Origin: Lagopus muta
Taxonomy: Eukaryota > Chordata > Aves > Galliformes > Phasianidae
Reading direction: 5' to 3'
DNA length: 64,000 nt
Assembly (NCBI RefSeq): GCF_023343835.1
Contig: NC_064435.1
Span: 59,169,634 to 59,233,633, forward strand
Positions 1 to 10,649 of this stretch are shown here, in pieces. Every line of letters begins with the position of its first letter. Position 1 is the first letter of the stretch. A model generated the notes under the pieces. It was not told the origin of the DNA. It saw only the letters and a program-made list of their open reading frames with translations, and ran no database searches. A program made the position numbers and the translations under genes.

Positions 1-3000
1 TTGCATTCAGAAATGTTATGATCTGGATGATGAATGAAATCTTTACCATGATAAATTTTACCACTGACTTGAAAGGCACTGAGATATGATACAGAATTTC
101 TAAGGTCTTACATGAATGAACATTTACTTCACTTGCTAAAAGTGTCTTGCGTGGAAACTCCTTTTTCAATTAGGGTGATTTGTAGGGATTTGTCTTGAGC
201 TGATACTGACTTAGGTCAACCCTATAACAACAGACAAACGGGCGCAAAACACAATCCTGCTAAACAATTTTTAATCAAATTGGTTCAACCTTCTCCTGCA
301 GTAAAGTAAAACTGCTTATGTGACCTTCCAAGTGAAACCAAGAATATTTGACATATCACTGCTGTAATGAAAGCTGATTGTTAGTTTTAAGGGTGAGAAT
401 GCTCCTACAGATCCAGTGGCAATGCGAAAGTGTTGGGAAAAAAGAATGGGTCTTCATTAAATTGCAGTCATGTGGCAGTTTTCAGCTACAAATCTAGCAG
501 TACCTTTTTTTTTTTGAAATTGTATCTCTTTTGGTTATGCCTGTTGGTGGACTGCTGGGAAGCACGGGAGGAGCTCTGCCATTTCAGGCTCCCCAGGCAA
601 AGCACTGTACGTGTGTTCCAGGAATGCCCTAGGTGTGAGCTCTCACCAGCAGCCGATGCTCTTGTCAGCAGGGAAATTCTGCTGTGGTCCAGGTGTTGTG
701 GGTAGTTTCTGTAGCCACTAACTTTCCTGAGTGATTGTTTCTGGGGCAGCTGCTGTAAACTGTACATGGAAATCACAGTGTGAGACTTGCCAATATGCTG
801 GAAAAGACAAAAATAACCTATGTGAGCCGGAGGAAATGTTTATCTCCAAATAAAAGCTGCTTTACAGTGCTAATAGATTTCTCTCTTCCTTTCACACTCA
901 ACTCAGTGTAATTGTTTTGACAAATATATTAATGTACAGTAAACCTCTTCTGCTTCATTATCATTTGGGGGACCTTTCTGCAATATCATACAGGTGATTC
1001 TCAACCAAATGTGAGCTGGTTTTGAAGCAAATTACACTAAAATGTATTGTATCAGATTTCCACCAATTGCAAAGCTATAACACAGCTTTTGTTAACAGTA
1101 GCTAACATCTTCCCCTCAAATCAACACACAGGATTTTATTTAGATCATGAAGACAGTTTCAGAAAATGCTGCCACATATTCCTCAAGAAATCAAGAAATG
1201 AAGAATCACTGAAAAAGTTTGGTTTTGTCAGGGAAGTATGTTAGAAGGAGATCTCAATTTGAACCATGTTGCGCTCCTTAAAGACTGTGGGAGAGAGCAA
1301 TGTTGGCTCAGTTGTAAAGACTGTTTTCCATGACACAATGGAAGCTTTATTACCAGCTCTTGCCAGCACAAGTCTTTTGATAGAGAAAACAGTGTATCTG
1401 TAATAACAATGCATTAAAAAGGCAACAGAATGTTGAAATGCTTTACTGGAAAAATATCTATCTTTGGGAACATAATGTAAGTATCTGGGAAGTTCTGTGT
1501 TTATTGAGTAATGCTGAAATGCCATCCCTAGAATGAGTTATCTCAGAGACTGCACATAAAGGAAAGATTGCTGAGCACAGAGCAGTAAGACTAAGTGAAG
1601 AAACCATATTAAATGCATCGCTTATCTGGATCCTGCCTCTCAATTCATATATTAGAGGACTAAGAATGAACTTGTGGAAGCTCTTCCTCAGTTGGATGTG
1701 CAGCTGTTCTCTACTCTCCTAGGAGTCTTCATGATCATTTTTCTTCATTGATGATACAGAACAGCTTCTCTGATAACTCAATGAGAATACATAGTCATCA
1801 GATCTACAAGAGGCCCTTCAAAACTGACCACAGACATGCAATACAAGTTTGAGTCCGCCTGTAATTCAGCAAGTCCACCTCCATCTACACTTGACAATTT
1901 TTCTGAGGTATCTTTTGCCATCAGAGGTAGTATTTTCCCAGACCTGAAGGTGGAACTCTTGTTCCTTTGAAGATCTTTATATGATTGTCATAGCATTTTG
2001 CATTGTCATTTCTTTTCCTTGAAGAAGTACAGAATTCTAGGAAGTCACTGCTTGGTTGTCTGGGAGATCACATTAACAACAGTAGCAAAACTGGACAGTC
2101 AGGTTTGAACTTTGTGAGCACAATGAGATGTGCAAGGAGCTCTTCAGAGAATGCCTGTCTGAACTCATTCAAAAATCTTTCTTTTTGGAAACATCCTTGA
2201 TATCCTATTCCTTCTTTTGCTGCCACATACGTAGACTTCTCGGTCTTATTCTGGAGCCAAGGCATACAAGGACAGAAAAAGCAGAGTATAACTTTGTAGT
2301 CATAACATCACCACATCAGACTGCACAGAATATCTGCCTATATATTTTGCATCAAAACTTCCACTTTGTGTCCTTAAGCTACAGTATATCTTTGGGGGAA
2401 AAAAAAAACCAAAACACAAAAAACCAATCCAATTGCATTTGATGTTCCTCTAGGTTTGCTTCAGAGTATTAGCAAAAGTTTTATTCTGGGAGTTCATGTC
2501 CCCTTATATACCATAATGCCCAGACTCCTGTCAGTGCTGCCTCATGCCAGTCACTCTCCTTCAGATTCCAAGGGTGGCTCTGAGGCCTTATTTTGAATGT
2601 CAGCCTTCAAGTGGACTGTCTTAAGAATATTTTTACAAATGACATTACCATTACTCACTGTTACTACTATTTACAACAGCAGAGTCGTAACTTTGTAATT
2701 TGTAATTCTGTATTTTTGTCTAAGTCATTGCTAATAGCACCAAGCCAAGAAGAAGCTTCCCCAAAAGACATCCATATGATAAAACTTCATTTACAGTCAC
2801 TTCTCTTGAGAGCTCCCAGTTGAATCAGTTTTTAATGCACTTGCAATGAACTACAGACTTTGTAGGCTATGCTGTATTTGTGAAAACGACATACAGTTCT
2901 AACTTAGATGAAACCTATTAAATCAACACTATTACCTTTATGAACTAAAATTATACTCAAGTGTATTTAATCAAATCTTTTCCATAAAAGTGTATTCAGC

Positions 3001-4016
3001 AGCATTTAATTATGTGTATTTAATGACTGCACCCCAGATCAGCACTTCCATGTTTCTTCCAGAGTACCCATATCAAACCGGTTATGCTATGCCAGATCAA
3101 ATTATCTTTACCATTTTTTAAATATATGAGCAGTGTAAACATTTTTAGTACTTTTTTTTGTACTTTAGCACTCTCCAGCCATGTTGTGAGCAACAGAAGT
3201 AATTAAGGCTATGGATTCTGTGGATTTGGATTCTTTAGCCCCTAAACAATTTTAATTGCAGTAACTACGATTTCCTCTTCACGTGCCCTACAACAATCAC
3301 ATCTATCACTCTGGAATGATGTGTATGCAAAGTGGATGGCTGATATACAAGTACTGAATGACTGATCGCTGCTAGGAAGAATATGTAGGAACTGACGTTC
3401 TCGCCTGCTTTTCTCTGGCTGAGGAAACAAATTTAGGTTTAAATGCCAATTTCCACAAAACTTAAATGAGCAGAATAACTTTCTCCAAACTACATCACAA
3501 CTAGTCCAAGGGATATGGAATGACAGACAGATGGACAGATAACATAAAGCTTGTTCAGAACATAAAAATCAACTTAAACTCGTCAGTTCTCTCAGTACAA
3601 TTGAGGACAGTTAAAAAATGTTCTATGCCAATAATGGCACTGCATTCTCTTTAATTGTTGCTATAGAGATATTGTCAGATAGCCAGATAGTTCCACTAAC
3701 AGATAGTTATCTCTATTGAGAGGTGGCAAAATGACCAGAAGTGACAGCGGGCTGCCCTTGGATATTTGCTCTATGTAAGTGAAACCTGTGCTGTCAGTAC
3801 ACCTATATAGAGGAGGAACTCTGCTAGCCAGAGGTTAGAATACTGGGATAGCAACCGATTACCTGTGCAGGATACAAACAGAATTCACTTATTTTCAAAT
3901 TAGAATTTTCATTACTTACTTTCTAAATAATGTAAGCAAAGAAGGACTCAGTGGGAGGGGAGCGGTATCTCACCTGTACGACCTGGGCTGCTTTTGTCCC
4001 ATCCTAAGGAGAGCTT
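1..4016. other. Intergenic DNA upstream of STX17
   Basis: No exon, RNA gene or clear repeat copy is recognisable here. The open frames are short, lack homology I can recognise and are not flanked by convincing splice signals. In vertebrates the next gene upstream of STX17 is usually NR4A3, but none of its coding sequence is visible. A short A-rich run lies near 2,399-2,425, and a cluster of GATA-type motifs within an inverted repeat lies at 3,663-3,716. Confidence 0.6.
3663..3716. promoter_or_regulatory. GATA-motif cluster framed by a 9-bp inverted repeat
   Basis: ATAGAGATA (3,663-3,671) is the exact reverse complement of TATCTCTAT (3,708-3,716). Between and overlapping the arms are three AGATAG motifs and a TTATCT, all core GATA-factor sites. 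The cluster lies about 0.7 kb upstream of the STX17 CpG island. Binding is inferred from motif content only, and AT-rich DNA yields such motifs by chance. Confidence 0.25.
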
Positions 4017-4332
4017 CAAAAATGGGGAAGGGTCTGGAGAGCAAGATGTGTGAAGAACAGTTGAGTCCCTGTGTTGGCGCAGAGCAGAGGAGCTGAGGCC
4101 TGATGGCGGCTGCAGCTCCTCACAGGGAGCGGAGAGGCAGCGCTGAGCTCTGCTCTGTGTGACAGCGACAGGGATGGCATGGAGCTGCGTCAGGGGAGGG
4201 CAGCTGGGGGTCAGGGAAAGGGTCTGCACCAGAGGGCGGTGGGCATGGAACGGGCTGCACAGGGCTGTGGGCACGGCCCCAAGGGCTGGAGTTCATGGAG
4301 CGTCTGGACACTGATCTCAGACACAAGGTTTG
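4017..4332 (+). mobile_element. CR1 LINE fragment, 3' end, next to the STX17 promoter
   Basis: The sequence matches the GC-rich 3' untranslated portion of avian CR1, including the CTGCAGCTCCTCACAGGGAG stretch, the CATGGAACGGGCTGC segment and the terminal TCAGACACAAGGTTTG. It is nearly the same over most of its length as the copy at 28,327-28,705, so both belong to one subfamily. The last part of the CR1 tail is missing and is replaced by a TG/TATGCG microsatellite. CR1 inserts 5'-truncated, which explains the lack of coding sequence. Confidence 0.85.
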
Positions 4333-4400
4333 TACGTGTGTATATGTGTATGCGTATGCGTATATGTGTCTATGTATGTGTGTATGCGTATGCGTGCGTC
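4330..4400. repeat. TG/TATGCG microsatellite
   Basis: An alternating pyrimidine-purine tract of TGTATG, TGCGTA and GTGTG units joins the truncated CR1 copy to the CpG island. Alternating tracts of this kind can adopt Z-form DNA; that is a property of the sequence class, not something shown here. Confidence 0.8.
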
Positions 4401-4900
4401 ATGCAGAGCCCGCCACGCACCGCCAAGGAGGAGCGCAGCTCGGCGGCATCCCAGGCACAGTCGCCACATGGTGAGGGGCCGCAGCGGTGGGACGGCGGGA
4501 GCACCTACGGGGGAGGAGGGAAGAAGGGGACGAGGGGGAGGGGCCGGAGCGACCGCCAGGTTCCGGCGATGGCGGTCCGGCTGCTTTCGGTTTCGCTTCG
4601 CTCGCCTCAGAAGCGAGGAGAAGGCCGGGCCGGGGCCTAAGCGCGGATCCTCCGTACGGTAGGAGCCCGCTTCGGGGCTGGGAGCACGCGGGGCGGAGGT
4701 CTGAGCCGCTCCGCTCCCGCAGCCGCGGTGTAGGCCTCGGGTGGGCCACCGTCCCTCTAAGAGGCCCCGGGGCTCGTCCCGTTCAGGCGGGGTGTCCGAC
4801 CTCCCCTCTCTCCTCCCGGGAGTGTGGCGTCCCGGGAGCGGGCGGGGGCCGGCCCTCCCTCGGAGGGGTGAGCGTGACGGGACGGGACAGGCAGCGTGCG
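4400..4900 (+). promoter_or_regulatory. STX17: CpG island promoter and presumed non-coding exon 1 of STX17
   Basis: Base composition changes sharply here to GC-rich with many CpG pairs, unlike the AT-rich flanks. GC-box-like motifs such as GGGGCGGAG occur near 4,690. No TATA box is evident, as is usual for a housekeeping gene. STX17 starts translation in its second exon in other vertebrates, so a non-coding first exon is expected here. Candidate splice donors are ACG|GTAGGA (exon end 4,658) and GGG|GTGAGC (exon end 4,867); the sequence alone does not decide between them. The open frames across the island are by-products of GC richness. Confidence 0.75.
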
Positions 4901-6239
4901 ACTAAAACAGTGCGGTGTGTGGTTGAGCGCTGTGTTCCCCCAGGTTTTGTAAACGGCGGTCTCGCTTGGCAGAAAGAAAGCGGAGTCGTCCACCTGCAGC
5001 TTTGATGTAGGACGTAATCGTTCTCTTGGAACCCGTTTTCCCTCCCCCACCTTGCTGCCTGTGTAAGCAGGGTGCAGGAAGCTCTGCCCTTGGTCACCTG
5101 TTGCAGCTGTAGTCCGGGAATACGGAGAAGTCAGAAGTAGGGCTCTAATTGAGGGTTGAAGTATGTTCTGGCCGCATATGGTGGCTGTTAGTCCACGAGG
5201 AACTCGCTCTTCCTGTTTAGCTTTGCTCCAGAAATGCTGACGTGTTGGTCTTGTGCCTTTGGTATCCGTCTGGATGAATAGGTGGTTGTGCTGTCTGGCC
5301 TTTTGCAGCTGGCAGAGAGCTGGGAGGGCAGCCCAGGGTTTGCTGGGGTCTCCTCACATGCAGCCGTGTGCCCACTGCTCTATCTGGGTGGTGTTTGCCT
5401 TGCTAGGTGATCCACGGGGTTGTGACCCGCTGGGATCTGCAGGCTGTTGGGTACAGTCACCAATTCTGGTGGTTCCAAAGGAGACCCCCTGTATATAGCT
5501 CTCAGCCCCATTAGCATAGATGTGTTTTTGTGTCACTTTGTCAGTGCTTTGGGACAGGTCACAATACTGTATTTTAGCCTCAGGTCCCTTTCACAGCCAG
5601 CAGGTAAAGATGAAGTTCAGAGCCAAAGTGCATGGTGGCGGTACCTCACCACAGGAGTGTGTTCCTCACTAACTGCAAAGCTCAGCCTAGCGAACAGCAG
5701 TGAATGCTCACTGCCACTCGGTTCTGGGGCCTTCATATTTTACTGAGGAAGCTACTGTGTATCTCTGCTTTCCAGCACCTGTATTCTAACTGTTTGAATA
5801 TAAACTTCTGATAAAAGGAGAAAGCTTTTTGACCTTACAACCCTTAAAACAAGACATCTATGCTTGAGGTACTGTTTTTAGTGGCATTGATTGTTTGAAG
5901 TGTCAGAAGTGACTTTGCTTCAAATAGGACCATTATATTGCATTTCTTTGGGTAAATAGAACTCTTCAGGCTTATTCTGCATTTTTTCCTACCATATTTC
6001 CTACCAAAGGACACTTTGCAGCTTAACATTTGATCCGTGCAACCGCATTTACTGAAATTTGTGATATGTTACTGTACAGTGTAAGAATCTTCTCACTGAC
6101 TGCAACTGTGTGAATGTGATCTCTGTGCTCTGCCACAGAGTGTGTGGCACAGAGTGTTCTGGGTGACTGTCAGAATTAAACTGATACTTTCATTGTTGGG
6201 AATTAGGTATGTGAAAATATATATTCCCCCTTCTACTCA

Positions 6240-6455
6240 GCTCTTGTGAGGTCCCATCTGGAATATTGTTTGGATAGTGATAGTACAAGAGGGAATGGTT
6301 TTAAACTGAGACAGGGGAGGTTTAGGTTAGATATTTGGAGGAAGTTTTTCACACAAAGCTTGGTCTGGTGGTTGGTGACCCTGCACATAGCAGGGGCGTT
6401 GAAACTAGATGATCATTGTGGTCCTTTTCAATGCAGGCAATTCTATGATTCTGTG
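6240..6455 (+). mobile_element. CR1 LINE fragment with internal deletion
   Basis: A CR1 segment starting GTGAGGTCCCATCTGGAATA jumps directly to the downstream block TACAAGAGGGAATGG and ends in the typical tail TTCTATGATTCTGTG. The jump indicates an internal deletion. A minus-strand relative sharing the AGGTTTAGGTTAGATATT block lies at 43,213-43,690. Confidence 0.85.
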
Positions 6456-6959
6456 AAAATCTTTTTACCCCTTACATTGTCTAATTTAAATGATGAAACA
6501 AGATAGTGTATGCTGCTTGGACTTTTCCTTTTTTGAAAGAGGAAGTGAGTTGCTATATAAAGATTTTGTGTGCTTTATATAGGCATTTATTTAATAAAGA
6601 TCAGGCCAGTGGAACATCTCAGGCTCTATTACTCTGTGAGAAGTACATTCAAACAAGAGGCCATAGACTAATCCTTTATGTAAGATACACTTAAATGATA
6701 TTGAAGATACTGGGCTGTTTTGAGCAGTAAGAGTCATAGGTGGTTTTCATATTAGGTACAAACACTAAGTTAATGGTATGTATAATTTACTTTTAGTTCC
6801 AGTTTGGGGCCAGTATGTAAAAAATGAAAATATTAATAAGGATATAATTTTAATTTTTGAATTTTTTAATTTTAAATTACTGATGTAATGACACAGTCTT
6901 GTCTTGGGCTTTTTTTGCTCAAACTGAGCTGTATTTTAGACACTCACAGGAGTGTGTTC

Positions 6960-7536
6960 CAGGCTGTCAGGAGTCTGTGATGTGATGAGGAGCAGCTGTG
7001 TAGAAAAGACTTCATGATATTGAATGTGAGGCTCAGCGCACTGTTGCAGAAGAAAATGGGCAGGCACACTGAAGGGTGCATTAAGAATGTGGGTGGAGGA
7101 CAGCAGGTTGAAGCAGTGGATCTTCCCCTCTGTTCAACACTTGTGAGACTGTCCAACACGGATAGGGCCTGGAACACATGGTATTAAAGGAGAAACTGGG
7201 TGAGGTGAGTTTGATCAGCCTTAGGAAGAGAAGGTAAAGGAAGGGGAGATGTCACTGCTGGCTGTGGGAAGGCATGAGGCATACTCTGCTTGGAGGTATG
7301 CAGTAGTAATACGAGAGACACAGGAAGTTCCATATAAATATGAGAAAAAACTTCTTTGCTGTAAGGAAGACAGAACACTCGCACAGGCTGCCCAGAGAGT
7401 TGTGGAGTGTCCTCTGCAGAGATTCAGAACTCACCTGGACACTTTCCTGTGTGACCTGCTGTAAGAAGACTGCTGTTGCATGGGGTTGGACTAGATGATC
7501 TCCAAAGATCCCTTCCAACCTCCATGATTCCCTGAA
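6960..7536 (+). mobile_element. CR1 LINE fragment
   Basis: The 3' half shows CR1 hallmarks: GGCTGCCCAGAGAGTTGTGGAG, then GGTTGGACTAGATGATCTCC and CCCTTCCAACCTCCATGATTCC. The 5' part (6,960-7,200) is more diverged and its boundary is approximate. The open frames here are remnants and encode no intact CR1 protein. Confidence 0.75.
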
Positions 7537-10456
7537 AGGTGGTGGACACAAGCTGGTCTACTCACAATGAAGGGTTTTCGTCTTACTGATGTGTTGTTAA
7601 TCTGAAAATGATCAAAGACAGGAGCAGAGGACTGGCAAGGGTACAGAGTGTCCATCAGACAGGGCAGGGCCTCTGCAATGACATCTAGCTTTTGCTAAAG
7701 GGCTTCTGAAATTCCATTCCAGCCTATGCTATGCTGTTACTCTGAGATTACTGGAGAAACGGTGTTCTTGCTTTGGAAATTAATTATGTGTGTTATCCTT
7801 AGGAAAAAGCAAACACAATAAAGTATGCAAGAAAGCTGAGATTTCTTTGCCATTACATCTGGAACTGACATACCAGAAAACCATGTAATTTTTAACTGCA
7901 TTTGAATTATATTAACTTCAAATAAAGAGGTACTACTTTCTTGCATTTTTTTTTCTTATCAAGAATTTATAGCTTAGAATTTTTGTTACAAAAGCAGCAA
8001 TATTGTGTGAGGAAAAAAGCAGAAGACCTGAAGGGGATGTAAGGAGTTTGTCTATTTCTTTCTTATTTTCTCATCCCTTGTTTGCAGCGTGTGGTAGGCA
8101 GCAGTGCCTTAAAGCATCTTACAGACCCTGTTGTTACTGAGTTTACAGCCTGGGAATTAGGAAGGTGGAGAAAGTGATTACTCGGAGCCCTCGTGCAGCT
8201 AAATACTTGGATTTAAAACCAAGGGCTTTATCAGCCTACCTGCTCAAGACCTATGGCTGTTAGCTGCATTAACTCTCCTTTACAGTAGTCCAGTTGGTAA
8301 GTTATCTGAACTGTTGGTTTTGACACTCGTCAATCTCTAAATACCAGTAAGGGGTAGGTACCAAATTAGGATGAATTCAACTTGTGTCAGAACAGCTGAG
8401 ACCAGAGTGAGTTCTGTTTTTCCACTAATACACGCCGTGCAATAAGCTCAAAGAATTTGTGTCATTGCTTCTTCAACATGATTCTATTAGAAGAAAAGCA
8501 TGACTTGGATACTGAATTTCTTTAAGGAACCAAATTTTAATTAATTCTAGCTCATAAACTGGTGGATTAGCTTATAAGCTGTCAGGAAATTAAATGTGTA
8601 TTCAAAGCGGAAGTAGTGCGGTTTGGTGTATAATGCTTTTTATCTTTTGTTCATGGCAAGAAGAATCCAGGCTAAGCTCAAGCTGGAGTTCAGCCATGAG
8701 ATACGAGTGGCTCTTTCAAAGGGGTCGGGGACCAGGCCTGCTGGTTTTAGAGTGATGGGAACAGTGAATCAACACGCAAGGATTTAAAGTTCTTTTCTCT
8801 TCCTGAAAGAAGTGAGGCTGCACGCTGCATGTTTATTCGAAGATTTGGACAAAGAACTATTAATACTGAATGCGTGGAGTTAGAAAGGGATTTGTAAGGC
8901 TTTTTGGTGGCATATCTCTGGGCAGTTTGAAGTGGGGATGATTTAGTAATGCTTGCAAAATCAACCGATGAAATAATTTTCTTCTGCGGTTCTGAAGAAG
9001 GGCAAGATGTTTCAGTGGTAATTCTACAGTGAAGTCTTACAGGTTGGCTTCCTCTAACTTGTTCAACTTCTCATCTTCCTTATTGGGTGGAATACATGAA
9101 TGGGGAGAGTCATCTTTTAGCATTCTTTTTTTTTTTTTTCCTCCAGAAAATCTCAAAATTGTTTTATTTGGAGTTGTTGTGGAAAATGTGATGAATCTGG
9201 AACTTTATGTAGAAATCCAGCTTTTCTTTGCCTGAAGGTCTTTTACCTTTTCCCCTGGCCTGGTGGAAGACACTTACACTTGGCTCCTTCAAAGGTTAAG
9301 GGAAGGTGTAGGTGTCATCCCTGCAGTGTAGGTACGAGTGCAGGGACTGCCCACTGTCTGGTTAGACATGAGAAAAATAATGTATATTTTTAATAACACT
9401 AATCTGCTTGGCTGCCTGAAAAATGATATATTTTTTTTAACCTGTTATATTCTGTAAACAGGAAGATTATGCTAAGTCAATTATTTGAAGTTAGTTTGAT
9501 TACTGGAAGAGTAAAATCAGAGAAAGCCTTCTGCTGAAGATGCTGTTGCAGTACAAGCAATTTAAGACAACTAAGTCAGCACGTCTTTTTCAACACAGTC
9601 ATGGCAAAACCTTCTACCATTAATTCAATCTCTTGTTTTTGTTAAAAAAAAAGAATGTGAAGAAAGAAAATCTCATCTGAATAGCCTCTCTTTATACAGT
9701 ACTAAAATTACAGAATTATCTCGCAGTAGTTTTTCTTGCCCTTTATGTGCATTCAGCATAATGGCATTCCTTTACACTACACACGCGCACACATATAAAT
9801 GCTATTATTTACAGTTATATGCATGTTGTTGCCTACATATTGTATTTTAGAGAAGGGAGACTTGAAAAATAAGTTTTGTGCTTATGCAGAGAACAGAATT
9901 CAAGCTTCTTGTGTGCTGATTCTCCAAATATTTCAGTAACCTGTTCATACTCTCTGCTGGGTGATGCTGTGGCAACTTCAGGAAGGGACTTGAAGTAGAA
10001 GTCTTCAGTCAGAAGCTCTTACTTTTTCTGGAAAGTGAGCTTCCAGAATTACTGTCTTTTCACGGTATGTGTTACAACTTTATGGGTGTTTCAAGATGTA
10101 AATTGACAGAGCTTGAGCTCGAGGAATGCATCTAATCGTGGATGTTATTTTCAACAAGGGCTTCCACCTATCTTTATGCATCTTTATTTGCAGCTACCTT
10201 AATTATTTAGCTATTTCTTGTTACAGTTAAATTTTTATTTATGAAAGTAGATTCCCAATGCCTGTAATTAAATGGGAGTAATGATTTCAAATGCAAATAA
10301 AAATGGTAATAGGGTATCATTTTTTAGGTAGGTAATACTGTACTCAAGCACAGTTTTGTTGGAAAAGCTGAATTACCTTATTTTGCTTTCTTTTAAAAAT
10401 CTGAATGACTATATTTTTGTGAGCCTGCAATTTTTTTTCCTCTCTCTTTCTTTTAG

Positions 10457-10649
10457 GGAGTTTTACCTTGGTAAAGGCATACTGGACGAGTAGCAAGTAT
10501 TGCCTTCCTTGCAAGGTGCTTTTAGGATGTCTGAAGACGATGAAAAAGTTAGGCTCCGTCGAATTGAACCTGCCATTCAGAAGTTCATTAAAGTGGCAAT
10601 TCCAACAGATTTGGAAAGATTAAGAAAACACCAAATAAATATTGAGAAG
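10457..10649 (+). CDS. STX17: STX17 exon 2 (5' UTR end and residues 1-41)
   Basis: A pyrimidine-rich acceptor ending TTTTAG precedes 10,457 and a GTTAGT donor follows 10,649. The first 70 bases are untranslated. The ATG at 10,527 opens MSEDDEKVRLRRIEP, matching the conserved STX17 N-terminus, and the exon ends in phase 0 after NIEK. Confidence 0.96.

Larger units (their letters stand above)
4900..10456 (+). other. STX17: STX17 intron 1
   Basis: This is the presumed first intron, about 5.6 kb long, between the CpG island and the ATG exon. It holds two plus-oriented CR1 copies (6,240-6,455 and 6,960-7,536), T-rich runs near 9,128 and a short CA/CG tract near 9,778. I recognise no other exon in it. 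Confidence 0.6.

Noticed and set aside
4179-5097. Overlapping long open frames on both strands over the CpG island
   Set aside because: High GC content reduces stop codons in every frame. The translations are arginine-, glycine- and proline-rich with no recognisable domain, and they overlap the promoter.
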